Source: JAFAGX01 sp035623255
GTDB taxonomy: Bacteria > Acidobacteriota > Terriglobia > Terriglobales > Acidobacteriaceae
Assembly: GCA_035623255.1 (NCBI GenBank)
Contig: DASPTU010000060.1
Span: 1 to 64,000 of the forward strand
Direction of reading: 5' to 3'
Length of the DNA: 64,000 nt
Shown here: one piece after another, positions 49,450 through 58,692 of the stretch
Position numbering within the stretch: position 1 is the stretch's first letter
Layout: each line of letters starts with the position of its first letter
Translations under genes and position numbers: made by a program
Notes under the pieces: model-generated
Told to the model about the DNA's origin: nothing
The model's database searches: none
What the model saw: only the letters and a program-made list of their open reading frames with translations

Positions 49450-50925
49450 CTAATGCGGCGTATCTTCCTCGACTAATTTGTAGCGGTACCGGTCGCTTTC
49501 CTCTCTTGCAGTCTCGTGACGCAGCAGAGCCAGCTTCTTCAGTAAATCTGGAATCTCGGCGTTCTGGCCGGTCTTTCGCAGCGCCCGGATCAAATGGTAC
49601 ACGGCTGCCTGATCCTTAGGATTAGTAGCTAGGGCTTTGCGGCACTCGTCAGCAGCTTCTTGATACTGCCCAGACTCCAGATAAAGTTTTGCCAGCACTC
49701 CGCGGGCGGGCGCCAGAGTCGGCTGCAAGGAAACAGCTTTGCGGGCAGAGCGTAAGGCTAATTCAAAACCGGGCGTGTTGGGCTCAGTGTCTTTAGCCGC
49801 AAGAATGTCAGCTTGCAGATACAGCATGAAAGCGTCGTCCGGTTTGCGCGCCAATGAAGCGCGCACCTTCTCCAGGGCGCGCTCGAAGTCGTTTTCCTGC
49901 GCCGCCGCTAATCCTTGGGCAGCCGAACTGAGAGACTGGTTAGGATCAAGACTATAAGCTTCCTGGAAGTCGGCCTCGGCTTTGTCATATTGGGCCAACT
50001 GAACATACAGCACCCCGCGCGCAAAATATAGAGGTGCTGCTTTGGGCTGCAACCCCAGGCCGTCGCTGATGACATCGACGCCGACCTGAAACGATCCATG
50101 GGAATAAGAAAGGTTGGCGAAATCCAGATACAGATTCACATTTTGTGGTTCAAGCAGAATCGCCTGCCGAAGCAGGCCGACCGCCTGCGCTGTTTCTCCA
50201 ATATGCTCGTACGCCCGGGAGGCCAGATCCAGGGTCTCAGGCTCGGGATTGTCCACCTGCAAAAGCGGTTGAAGAGTAGTTAGCGCATCTCCAGACTTAT
50301 TGCCCATCAGTTGTATGGCAGCCAGCACTTGCCGCTCCCGATGATCGGCCGGATTCATCGCTACCGTGCGCTGAAAAACTATTGCTGCGCGATCGAATTC
50401 CTTGAGCTTTACAAGGCAGATCGAATAGGCATGCAATCCGCTGGGGCGAGAGTCAAACAGCGCGCCTGCTTTCTCAAAATGACGGACGGCGGCGGTACAG
50501 TTTCCCTGTTGATACTGGAGCACTGCCAACATGCCGTGACCGGTTACGTCTCCGGGATGTAAGCGGAGTACATGCTGGATGAGAGGAATCGCGTTCGGAC
50601 TACCGGCGTCGTACTCGATCTGCGCTGCCCCTTGTAGGGCGGGTAGGTAGTCCGGAACGAGTTGAAGTGCATGGCGAAATGAAGCCAACGCCTCTTTCTC
50701 GCGTTTTTCCCCAGCATATGCCAGACCCTGCATGGTCCACAGCTGGGCATCCTGAGGCGAATCACCCAAGGCCGGCGAAAGTAGTTCCAGAGCCTTTTCA
50801 AATTCCTGGTTTCGCAGTGCGGCGCGAATCGCGTCGCGATTCGCTGCACTTTGAAGACGCACGGGGAGCAGGCAGCAGGTTACGGACAGAACAACCAGCA
50901 CTCTGGAACCATACCCGGCTCGCAT
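49450..50925 (-). CDS. Secreted TPR-repeat protein, paralogue 1
   Basis: 491 aa. N-terminal signal-like stretch (VLVVLSVTCCLLPVRLQSAA), then about 12 tetratricopeptide repeats covering nearly the whole protein (EFEKALELLSPALGDSPQDAQ, LFDSRPSGLHAYSI, QLAQYDKAEADFQEAYSLDP). It ends with a charged tail that includes RYKLVEE. TPR solenoids bind peptides or proteins. It shares motif order and many identical stretches with the protein at 56419, so the two are duplicates. It follows the second TonB receptor by 90 bases on the same strand and is probably co-transcribed with it. Confidence 0.88.
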   Translation of the reverse strand: MRAGYGSRVLVVLSVTCCLLPVRLQSAANRDAIRAALRNQEFEKALELLSPALGDSPQDAQLWTMQGLAYAGEKREKEALASFRHALQLVPDYLPALQGAAQIEYDAGSPNAIPLIQHVLRLHPGDVTGHGMLAVLQYQQGNCTAAVRHFEKAGALFDSRPSGLHAYSICLVKLKEFDRAAIVFQRTVAMNPADHRERQVLAAIQLMGNKSGDALTTLQPLLQVDNPEPETLDLASRAYEHIGETAQAVGLLRQAILLEPQNVNLYLDFANLSYSHGSFQVGVDVISDGLGLQPKAAPLYFARGVLYVQLAQYDKAEADFQEAYSLDPNQSLSSAAQGLAAAQENDFERALEKVRASLARKPDDAFMLYLQADILAAKDTEPNTPGFELALRSARKAVSLQPTLAPARGVLAKLYLESGQYQEAADECRKALATNPKDQAAVYHLIRALRKTGQNAEIPDLLKKLALLRHETAREESDRYRYKLVEEDTPH

Positions 50926-51015
50926 TATCGACGCCAGCCTGATGGCGTCCGCCTACCATACCACGCGGAGGTCAGAGCAAGTGAGAAAAGCTCCTGCCAT
51001 TCCTCTTCCATCCCC

Positions 51016-54000
51016 CTAGAACATCAGCCTGCCGCCAATCTGCCAGTTCCGTGGTAACTGCTGTGCCGTCGCCAAGCCGAAGGTAGCTTTTGACAGATCG
51101 GTCTGGAATGCGGTTAGGTTCACTCGGTTGAAGATGTTGAAGAATTCAAATCGCAACTGAAACGTAACTCTCTCCGTAATGCGCGTGTTTTTGTAAAAGT
51201 TAACGTCTGTCTCGGCAAAGTTCGGAGATCGGAATAGATTTGCCTTCTCATTTCCTTGTGTTCCGAACGCTGGCTGTTGGAACTGGCCGGACAAGAACGC
51301 GCCCGTAAGGAATGCCGACTTTGAAGTCTTCTGCTGGTAACTTGTAACGTCTGGATAATCAATGCCTCCAAGACCGACGCTGGCGACAGTATTCGAGCTG
51401 TCCCCATCCGCATTGAAGTCGCCGCTGCCAGGAGCGTAACCAACTGGTGGGTTCGCCGGTGACGGACACGAAGGCGCGCCCGCGCCTGTGATTCTACAGA
51501 CAGGAATAAACGGAGCACTGGTTGAGACCATAGCGGGATAACCCGACTGGAAGATGCTGGTTCCGCTTATCCCCCATCCGCCCGTCAAGTAGCCTACCAA
51601 GCCGTGGCTTCCTTTCAGCCCCGGAAGCTCGTAGTTGAGTGTCAGCGAGAAACGGTTGGGAACATCCCAGGGGGAGGGACCATAATAGGTTGCAGGATCG
51701 GCCTCGGCGGGATAGTTCGACGCGTCATCTTTCGACTCGGAGCGCGTATAGGACGCATCAAAGAAACCGCCACGGGCGAAACGTCCCTTAAAGTCGAAGA
51801 ATACGCTCTCAAAGTTGCTGTAACGATCATTAGTCGTGTAGTTGATCTCGCCGAAACTGTGATTCAATCGGGTGGGCGCGAGGCTCGCATGTATGATCAA
51901 GTCGTCGGCGAAGGCATTAATGTCTTGACCATAACTCACAATCCCCGACTGATCTCCCGCTCCCACCAGGTTGTAACCGTGCGACCCGGAATAGCCGATG
52001 CTGGCTGCGTAGTCGCGCCCAACTTTTCGCTGGAGGGTGCCTGACCAAATTACTGCCTTCGGTGATTTCAGGTTGGGATTAATGCCACCGATGGCGAAAT
52101 TGCCGCCTACAATCCCGCCCTGCGAATTAAGACAGCCTTCGGGTCCCAGAGTTGGACAGATGGGAGAACCTAACAACGCAGGATACGTGAAGCCAAACGG
52201 GGGCTTGCCGCCTGTTCCCAGTACGAATAGGGGCGGGGTCGCTGTACCGGTAGTAAAGGTTGGCACAATCGGACCCGGAGGACTGCCACGAAATTCCTCT
52301 TGCACGTTCGCCGAAGTCAACCAATTGTTGTAGAGACCAACGCCACCTCGGACCACCCAGTTTCCACTGCCAGTTACATCCCACGCTAAACCACCGCGAG
52401 GACTGAGAAGGTTGTTGACCGTGTGGTTGAGCGCATTGTGGGACGCTTTGGCGAAACCGTTCGCCACTTCTTCCCCGAAAGTCTGCCCCGGGCCCAGATA
52501 GAAGTTACCGAATACGGTCGTTGGACTCTTCGAATACGGGTTACCGCTATCATCCCAGCGCAGACCGAGTGTCAGGGTTAAATTACGTCGCGCCTTCCAG
52601 GTGTCTTGCGCAAATAAACCCCACGTTCGCGAAGCCGCATCCCACGACCAAAGCACCGGCTTCCCGGTAATCGGGTCGTACATCACATGGCCTTCGGTGT
52701 GAGGCGAGTCCTGAGCCAGAGCCAATAGATCATTAAAATTGAAGGTTGGTTGCGACCACGGCCCCTGGAAGGGTTCAACGTCATCTCCGTACCAACCTTC
52801 GTAGCCAAACTTCAGCGTGTGAGCACCGCGCACGTGGGTTAGAACATCGCGCCAGTGATAATTGTGCTGGATGAAGTCTCCTTGAGCGAAACCGACGCCA
52901 AACGCCTGTCCGCCTTCGGTGCTGATTCCGCTAACCGCGATCGAAGGCACGCTATAATCTTTGGCCCCACTTCCGAGCACGCCCTCCACGCGGTTTGCAC
53001 CGAAGATGACTTCATTCAACGTATTAGTTGAAAACGTGTGGCTCCAATTTACCTGGAAAGCCCGTTGCCAGTTGTTGTTCAGTGCCGAGAATGCCGGAAT
53101 TGCCGAGGCTGCTCCGTAGTTAAGCAGCGTCCTGTAAAAGCTTCCGTAGATCCGGTCGTTGGCGAAGTACTTGTCGACGCGAACGAAGTATTGGGTGCCG
53201 TTGCGGACTTGTGGGGCGCTGAAATTGCCCGTATCAATCATCGGCAACGCGCAAGGAATGAAAGCTGTCGATGCTGTATCGCAGCCCGAAGCCCCGGTGC
53301 CGAACACTCCTGCCGCAGTTCCGTTGTTGGCAACCGTGATTCCTGTCACATTTGTCGGCAAATATGTCGACAGCAAATGCGTACCCACCGTGTTGGGGTA
53401 ATTCTGTTTTGCGTACGCAATGAATTGGGGATCTGCGAAAGTGATTGAAGAATTGGTGGCGAGTGAAGAGCGTAGAGGCTCGACCGCAAAATAAAAGAAG
53501 AAGCGGTGATGGGGAATAATCGGCCCCCCGATCGAGAATGACATGTTATTGCCATGAAAAGGCAAATATCCCGTGGGCGAGCTGAAGTGCGTTTTGGCAA
53601 ACCACTTCTGGTAGTAAAACCAGTCGGCCGCTTCGCCGTGGAACTGATCTGATCCCGATCTTGTAGTCATCACTTCCTCTACCCCAGTCGCCCGGCTGTA
53701 TTCGCTGGAGTAAGTATTGACCTGAATGCTGCTTTCCTGAATGGACTCCGGATTTGGCGTGAGATTCAGAACGCCCTGGCGGATACCGCTCGTCACGTCA
53801 AGTCCGTCAATCACGTACATATTTGACATCTGACCCTGACCATTGGCACTGGCGTCAACTTGAGTCTCAGTTGAGTAGTTGTCCACACCAGACCCCGGCG
53901 TACCAGCCGCACCCGGCTGGCCCCCGCCCACGGTCCCCAGTCCTGTTACGCCTGGAGCTAAGGTAGTGAGTGTCACTAAATTGCGGCCGGCCACTGGCAA

Positions 54001-54441
54001 CTCAGCGACTCCCGAGTTTTCAAGCGTGAGTTCATTGCGACTATCGGCCGTGTCAACGATCGGCACCTCTGAAGTAACTTCTACGGCTTCGACTGCCGAC
54101 CCGATTTTCAGTTTTACCAGTACGTTCAGGTCCTGCTCAGTGAGAAGAGTAACGTCCGTCTCAGACTTGCCGAAGCCGGGGGCTTCGACGGTAATTTTGT
54201 AGGCGCCTGGCGCCAAACTAATAAATCGATAGTTGCCGGATGCATTGGAGGTGGCGCTGGAGGTAACCTGCGTAGCACTATTCACGAGGGTAATCTTGGC
54301 GCCGGTCACCGCAGCTCCCGTTGGGTCTTGAACGCTGCCTTGTATGCTTCCCGTGAATTGCGCTACTAGCGAAGTAGAGGCGAGTAGAAGGAAAACCGCC
54401 AGGCAGACAGCACAGAGTCCGAATCTTTCTTTCGCGGCCAT
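51016..54441 (-). CDS. Oar-type TonB-dependent receptor of the arabinose locus (second)
   Basis: 1141 aa from the ATG at 54441 (a TTG 15 bases upstream is the only alternative). Signal peptide about residues 8-28 (LAVFLLLASTSLVAQ); carboxypeptidase-regulatory-like domain (IQGSVQDPTGAAVTGAKITL, GNYRFISLAPGAYKITVEAPG); plug with GQGQMSNMYVIDGLDV, NPESIQESSIQVNTYSSEYSR and RSGSDQFHGEAA; barrel ending QIGGRLMF. Its promoter matches that of the other arabinose-locus receptor (TTGACA-N17-CTATAA) and is followed by an operator. It heads a receptor-TPR operon. It most likely imports a different oligosaccharide from the first receptor, since the plug sequences differ. Confidence 0.94.
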   Translation of the reverse strand: MAAKERFGLCAVCLAVFLLLASTSLVAQFTGSIQGSVQDPTGAAVTGAKITLVNSATQVTSSATSNASGNYRFISLAPGAYKITVEAPGFGKSETDVTLLTEQDLNVLVKLKIGSAVEAVEVTSEVPIVDTADSRNELTLENSGVAELPVAGRNLVTLTTLAPGVTGLGTVGGGQPGAAGTPGSGVDNYSTETQVDASANGQGQMSNMYVIDGLDVTSGIRQGVLNLTPNPESIQESSIQVNTYSSEYSRATGVEEVMTTRSGSDQFHGEAADWFYYQKWFAKTHFSSPTGYLPFHGNNMSFSIGGPIIPHHRFFFYFAVEPLRSSLATNSSITFADPQFIAYAKQNYPNTVGTHLLSTYLPTNVTGITVANNGTAAGVFGTGASGCDTASTAFIPCALPMIDTGNFSAPQVRNGTQYFVRVDKYFANDRIYGSFYRTLLNYGAASAIPAFSALNNNWQRAFQVNWSHTFSTNTLNEVIFGANRVEGVLGSGAKDYSVPSIAVSGISTEGGQAFGVGFAQGDFIQHNYHWRDVLTHVRGAHTLKFGYEGWYGDDVEPFQGPWSQPTFNFNDLLALAQDSPHTEGHVMYDPITGKPVLWSWDAASRTWGLFAQDTWKARRNLTLTLGLRWDDSGNPYSKSPTTVFGNFYLGPGQTFGEEVANGFAKASHNALNHTVNNLLSPRGGLAWDVTGSGNWVVRGGVGLYNNWLTSANVQEEFRGSPPGPIVPTFTTGTATPPLFVLGTGGKPPFGFTYPALLGSPICPTLGPEGCLNSQGGIVGGNFAIGGINPNLKSPKAVIWSGTLQRKVGRDYAASIGYSGSHGYNLVGAGDQSGIVSYGQDINAFADDLIIHASLAPTRLNHSFGEINYTTNDRYSNFESVFFDFKGRFARGGFFDASYTRSESKDDASNYPAEADPATYYGPSPWDVPNRFSLTLNYELPGLKGSHGLVGYLTGGWGISGTSIFQSGYPAMVSTSAPFIPVCRITGAGAPSCPSPANPPVGYAPGSGDFNADGDSSNTVASVGLGGIDYPDVTSYQQKTSKSAFLTGAFLSGQFQQPAFGTQGNEKANLFRSPNFAETDVNFYKNTRITERVTFQLRFEFFNIFNRVNLTAFQTDLSKATFGLATAQQLPRNWQIGGRLMF

Positions 54442-54483
54442 ATGCACCCCACTCAAGTTGCCAGGTTGGCGCGGGACAAAGGG

Positions 54484-54497
54484 AGTAAACGTTTTCT
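54484..54497. promoter_or_regulatory. LacI-type operator upstream of second TonB receptor
   Basis: AGTAAACGTTTTCT, central CG, 12 of 14 bases equal to the galK-lacI operator. It starts 13 bases after the -10 box of the minus-strand promoter and 43 bases before the receptor ATG. Confidence 0.78.
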
Positions 54498-54510
54498 TAG
54501 ACAGCAGAAC

Positions 54511-54539
54511 TTATAGCTCTCCTCTATTATCGCTGTCAA
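54511..54539 (-). promoter_or_regulatory. Sigma-70 promoter of the second arabinose TonB receptor
   Basis: Minus strand TTGACA (54539-54534), 17 bases, CTATAA (54516-54511). Same boxes and spacing as the promoter at 46227-46199. Confidence 0.78.
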
Positions 54540-54655
54540 GAATTTTCTAGTGGATTTGTATTAGGCCCCGCAGCACTAGCTGAACCTGAACCGAAAAACG
54601 CACTGTATGAGCCTGGGTCTCCTGGCGCCGTCCCGTCCAAAGTGTGGACGCAAAC

Positions 54656-56422
54656 CTAACTCTTGTTCCAGCCTTTGGATGCCACAATTCCTGCCCCTTC
54701 CCTCAGAGTCACGAACTGATTCGCAGCAATCCCCTTTACCGTCTCGTGCAGGCCGCTGGGCCAGTACACCTGGATGTCCGCTGCGGTACTTGCGCCAAGT
54801 CCAAAGTGCAGCCTCGGATCGTTGCAGGAATAGAAACTGGATTGGCTAAGTGCTGCCTGCGCCTGAACTTTGGACCCGTATCGCACTAGCACCCTGGCCC
54901 CTATCGCGCTGCGGTTCGACTTGACGCCCTCCAGCTTGATCTTGATCCAGTTTTGTTTCCCCTGCAGATCGTTGCGCAGCAGCGACGGCGGCTCATTCAA
55001 ATTCACCACCAGGATGTCTAGGTCGCCATCGTTGTCAAAATCGCCAAAGGCGCAGCCGCGACTGCAGTGCGCTTCCGTGATCCCGGGGCCAGCCTGCTCC
55101 GAGAGCTCCTCAAATGTGCCGTTTCCCAGGTTACGAAATAGCGCCCGCGGGGTCCTGTTCGGGTATTGGGGAAGCTTACGTTCAACTTCGGGGTAAACGT
55201 TACCCGAAACCAGGAATAAATCGGGGTACCCATCGTTATCGAGATCCACGATCCCTGCACCCCAACAGATATAGCGCGTCTCAACCGCCAGCCGCGTCGA
55301 ACGGGTCACATCGTCGAAATTTCCTTTGCCATCATTGTGATAAAGGCCATTGGCATCATCGGCAAAATGGGTTTTGAAAAGGTCCAGGTGTCCGTCTAAA
55401 TCGTAATCACCCACTCCCACCCCCATGCCGGCCTGCTCCATTCCATCATCGCTGAGCGCCACACCGCGCAGGACACCCTCTTCGCGGAAGGTTCCATCGT
55501 GGTTGTTCATGAACAGCAGACTGGGAGTTGAGTCGCAGGCAACAAAAATGTCTGTCCATCCGTCCTCATCGAGGTCAGCTGCAACCACCGTCATGCCATA
55601 GGATTCGGTCGCCTTGGCGATTCCGGCCTCTTGGCTGACGTCCGCGAAAGTGCCGTCGCCGTTATTCCGGTAGAGGGAATGTCGTCCGGTCGGCAATCCA
55701 CGCGGCCCGCATTCGACGGGCACTCCCTTCCAGTTGCAATTGACATTTTCGCCAGGCACCGGTGCGTGTTCAAACGAGAAACGGACATAGTTGGAAACGA
55801 AAAGGTCGAGGTGGCCGTCGCGGTTGTAATCGAGAAAGCTGCACCCAGCTCCCCAACGCGGCTGGTCGTTCCACAAACCGGCGGCCTTGGTTACGTCTGT
55901 GAATGTTCCGTCTCCGTTGTTTCGATACAAACGATTTTGTCCAAAGTAGGTACAAAAAATGTCTTCGAATCCATCGTTGTTGTAATCGCCAATGCAAACA
56001 CCGGATGCCCAGCCGACAGCTTTCAGACCTGCCTTCTCCGTCACATCGGTGAAAGTGCCGTCGCGGTTATTTCTATAAAGCCGGTTCGTCGCTCCCGGCG
56101 GATCCCCTGTCAACTGAGTTCCGGAAAGAAGAAAGATGTCCATCCAACCATCGTTGTCGTAGTCGATGAAAGCACAGCCGCAGCCAGTCGCTTCCAGAAT
56201 GTATTTCTTGGTCTCCACACCGCCGTAGACCACGGGCTCACGGAGCCCGGCAGCTTCCGCCACGTCGGTAAAGTGGGCGTAAAAAGGACGGCCTGATGGC
56301 GCGGGTCTGGCAAGTGGCTTTACGTTGTGAGTGGCCACACCCTGCGCAAAGAGAGGGCGCGTGGCCGCAAGCGCGGCCGACCCAAAGGAAAGTCGCACAA
56401 AATCACGGCGCGTAAACTTCAA
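54656..56422 (-). CDS. Tat-exported CRTAC1-like FG-GAP protein with ASPIC/UnbV domain
   Basis: 588 aa. A twin-arginine signal opens the protein (FTRRDFVRLSFGSAA). Seven Asp-rich calcium-binding-like repeats of the DxDxDGxxD type follow (DYDNDGWMDIF, DYNNDGFEDIF, DYNRDGHLDLF, DLDEDGWTDIF, DYDLDGHLDLF, DLDNDGYPDLF, DFDNDGDLDIL), forming a beta-propeller. The C-terminal ASPIC/UnbV domain includes SNRSAIGARVLVRYGS and VYWPSGLHETVKG. Such proteins are secreted and probably bind sugar or protein surfaces, but no catalytic role is established. The start is a TTG overlapping the TPR gene stop by 4 bases, so the two are translationally coupled. Confidence 0.87.
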   Translation of the reverse strand: MKFTRRDFVRLSFGSAALAATRPLFAQGVATHNVKPLARPAPSGRPFYAHFTDVAEAAGLREPVVYGGVETKKYILEATGCGCAFIDYDNDGWMDIFLLSGTQLTGDPPGATNRLYRNNRDGTFTDVTEKAGLKAVGWASGVCIGDYNNDGFEDIFCTYFGQNRLYRNNGDGTFTDVTKAAGLWNDQPRWGAGCSFLDYNRDGHLDLFVSNYVRFSFEHAPVPGENVNCNWKGVPVECGPRGLPTGRHSLYRNNGDGTFADVSQEAGIAKATESYGMTVVAADLDEDGWTDIFVACDSTPSLLFMNNHDGTFREEGVLRGVALSDDGMEQAGMGVGVGDYDLDGHLDLFKTHFADDANGLYHNDGKGNFDDVTRSTRLAVETRYICWGAGIVDLDNDGYPDLFLVSGNVYPEVERKLPQYPNRTPRALFRNLGNGTFEELSEQAGPGITEAHCSRGCAFGDFDNDGDLDILVVNLNEPPSLLRNDLQGKQNWIKIKLEGVKSNRSAIGARVLVRYGSKVQAQAALSQSSFYSCNDPRLHFGLGASTAADIQVYWPSGLHETVKGIAANQFVTLREGAGIVASKGWNKS

Positions 56423-57963
56423 GGATGCTGTATCTCCGTCGAGGCGGGATTTTCTTCCACGAGCTTATAGCGATTGTGCTGGCCTTCCTCTTTGGTGGCT
56501 TCCATGCGCAACTCGGCCAGTTGTTTCAGGAGGCCCGGTATCTCATCTTTCTTCTGGCCGCTCTTGCGTAGCGCCTGAATTAAGTGGTAAAGCGCCGTCT
56601 GGTCTTTTGGATCGCTGCTCAGAGCTTTGCGGCTCTGTTCGATGGCCGGGTCGTTCTGCCCTGATTGTAAGTAGAGCTTCGCCAGCACATCGCGTGCGGC
56701 GCCCAGAGAGGGTTGGAGCGCAATCGCTTTCTGGGCTGATTCCATGGCCTCGTGGAATTCCGCGCTGCCCGGCTGTGGTCCTTTTTGCGTCAGAATCTCC
56801 GCTCGTAAATAAAGAAGAAACGGATCATTCGGCTTCTTGACCAGCTTGGCTCGAACGGTCGCGAGCGCGTGATCCGGGTCATTTTCCTGCACAGCAGCGA
56901 GACCCTCCGCAGCCGAACCCAGTGCCTCTCTCGGATCCAGCGTATCGGCCTTTTCAAAATCCGCTTCAGCTTTGTCGTAGTCGGCAAGCTGTACGTACAG
57001 AACACCACGTGCCACGTAGAGCTGGGCCGCTTTGGGTTCGGTTCGCAGGCCGGCGTTGATCATATCAATCCCGACAGAAAACGATTGATGATCGAGGCAA
57101 ACGTTGGCGAAATCAAGATACAGGTTTACCTTGTGGGGATTCGACACAATCGCCTGACGAAGTAAGCGCACAGCCTCCGGAGTATTCTCATCAGCTTCAT
57201 AAGCCATTGCTGCTAATTCCAAAACATCTGTATTAGCGGTGTTCTCTCGCAACAGCGGCTGCAGAGTCGTGATCGTATCTTTCGGATGCTGCGCCATCAT
57301 TTGGACACTTGCCAACCGATAGCGAGTGCCGGAGTCATCTGACTGTTGCAACGCTCGGCTGAAAACGGAGATTGCCTTATCAATTTCTTTCAACCTCACG
57401 AGACAGGCGCCGTACTCCTGCAGCGCTTGTGGCTGGGCGTCCAGCAGCGGCCCGCTGCGCTCGAAATGCGGTACAGCGCCTCTGCAATCGCCACGCCGGT
57501 ATTCCAACACTCCCAACATCGCGTGGCTGGTGGGATCATCGGGACGCAATTGCAGCACACGCTGTAATAAAAAGCCTGCGTCCTTGTCGCCATTGTCATA
57601 AGCGATCTGCGCCGCGCCTTCCAGCGCTGGCAGATAATCTGGAGAGATGTTCAAAGCATGGCGGAACGCCGCCAGAGCTTCTTTCTTTTCTCCTTTGCCC
57701 GAAAGTGCAATGCCGCGCAAAGTCCACAACTGGGCATTGTTCGGACTTTGTGCTAACTCCGTCCTCAAAAGCTCCAAAGCCTCATCGAAATGCCTGGCGC
57801 GCAAGGCCGACGTGATGTCCGCAACTCCGGTGTTGGAAGTCTGAGCCAGAATCGATGAACACAGGATCAACGCAATTGCCGGAACCTGCCGTCCAGCGAA
57901 ATGCGTAATTGCTCCTATTGTTGGCAGTGAACGGGACAAAAAAATGAGCAAATGTTTACCCAA
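56419..57963 (-). CDS. Secreted TPR-repeat protein, paralogue 2
   Basis: About 514 aa. It has a hydrophobic signal region (VPAIALILCSSILAQ) about residues 28-42 and then about 12 TPR units collinear with the protein at 49450: DEALELLRTELAQSPNNAQLW, KVNLYLDFANVC, LADYDKAEADFEKADTLDP, and a near-identical C-terminal NRYKLVEENP. The first codon is TTG at 57963, which falls next to an operator-like sequence (57947-57960), so the true start may be further downstream; this is unresolved. It forms a coupled pair with the CRTAC1 gene. The duplication of TPR genes in a glycan locus is unusual. Confidence 0.83.
   Translation of the reverse strand: MGKHLLIFLSRSLPTIGAITHFAGRQVPAIALILCSSILAQTSNTGVADITSALRARHFDEALELLRTELAQSPNNAQLWTLRGIALSGKGEKKEALAAFRHALNISPDYLPALEGAAQIAYDNGDKDAGFLLQRVLQLRPDDPTSHAMLGVLEYRRGDCRGAVPHFERSGPLLDAQPQALQEYGACLVRLKEIDKAISVFSRALQQSDDSGTRYRLASVQMMAQHPKDTITTLQPLLRENTANTDVLELAAMAYEADENTPEAVRLLRQAIVSNPHKVNLYLDFANVCLDHQSFSVGIDMINAGLRTEPKAAQLYVARGVLYVQLADYDKAEADFEKADTLDPREALGSAAEGLAAVQENDPDHALATVRAKLVKKPNDPFLLYLRAEILTQKGPQPGSAEFHEAMESAQKAIALQPSLGAARDVLAKLYLQSGQNDPAIEQSRKALSSDPKDQTALYHLIQALRKSGQKKDEIPGLLKQLAELRMEATKEEGQHNRYKLVEENPASTEIQHP
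57947..57960. promoter_or_regulatory. LacI-type operator between TPR-CRTAC1 and HAD genes
   Basis: AGCAAATGTTTACC, the usual arms with TG instead of CG at the centre. It lies beside the start of the minus-strand TPR gene and 66 bases upstream of the HAD gene on the plus strand. Confidence 0.5.
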
Positions 57964-58025
57964 TTTGCGTCGATCCGTGTTTCACCACGGTCATACCGCG
58001 AAAGGTCAAACTGTTATCTTGGTGC

Positions 58026-58688
58026 ATGGCCGAAATCATCTGCAAGGCTATTCTATTCGACATGGACGGCGTGCTGATTGATTCTACCCCTGCCGTAGCG
58101 AGGGTGTGGAAACGCTGGGCCATCGAGCATGGTTTTGATCCGGAAGAAGCTGTTAAGCGGGCCCATGGACGACCGAGTCTCATGACCGTGCGCGAATATC
58201 TTCCTCATGCGGACCCTGAGGTTGAAAATCGCGAACTCGAGCGCCGCGAGATGTCAGATCTCGAAGGCGTGAAACTTCTCCCCGGAGCCTCCGAACTGCT
58301 TCGGGCCCTCCCCCCTGGCTCGTGGACAATTGTGACCTCAAGCACGCGGCCGTTGGCGGAAGTGCGTTTACGTGCAGCCGGGTTGCCCATCCCCGACCGC
58401 ATGGTTACCTCAAGTGATGTTGCCCGGGGAAAGCCCGATCCCGAACCTTACTTGAAGGCCGCACAGATGCTCGCCGTTGCACCCTCAGATTGCGTCGTGG
58501 CCGAGGATGTGCCCGCTGGGATACTGGCCGGCAAGCGTGCTGGGGCGCGGGTGATTGCTTTTCGCACAACATATCCGCAGCCTGAACTTGTCGCTGCCGG
58601 CCCAGACTGGATTGTGGATGGCTGTTCTTCTCTCTCGGTCGTTCCGTCAAACAGCCAGAATGACCTCATTTTGCAGATCGCGCTATGA
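58026..58688 (+). CDS. HAD-family sugar phosphatase
   Basis: 220 aa. HAD superfamily subfamily IA motifs in order: motif I FDMDGVLIDS (about 10-19) with nucleophile Asp, motif II IVTSSTRPLAEV, motif III with Lys in VARGKPDPEPYLKAA, and motif IV VVAEDVPAGI with acidic residues. A helical cap lies between motifs I and II, as in phosphoglycolate and sugar phosphatases of the YfbT/YniC type. It hydrolyses small phosphorylated sugars in the cytoplasm and may clear excess sugar phosphate produced in this locus. It is followed after 4 bases by the second CRTAC1 gene, an odd operon partner. Confidence 0.9.
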   Translation: MAEIICKAILFDMDGVLIDSTPAVARVWKRWAIEHGFDPEEAVKRAHGRPSLMTVREYLPHADPEVENRELERREMSDLEGVKLLPGASELLRALPPGSWTIVTSSTRPLAEVRLRAAGLPIPDRMVTSSDVARGKPDPEPYLKAAQMLAVAPSDCVVAEDVPAGILAGKRAGARVIAFRTTYPQPELVAAGPDWIVDGCSSLSVVPSNSQNDLILQIAL

Positions 58689-58692
58689 TTGC

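Noticed and set aside
55191..55205. GGGTAAACGTTACCC palindrome
   Set aside because: It lies in the middle of the minus-strand CRTAC1 coding region and has an off-centre core, so it is unlikely to be an operator.
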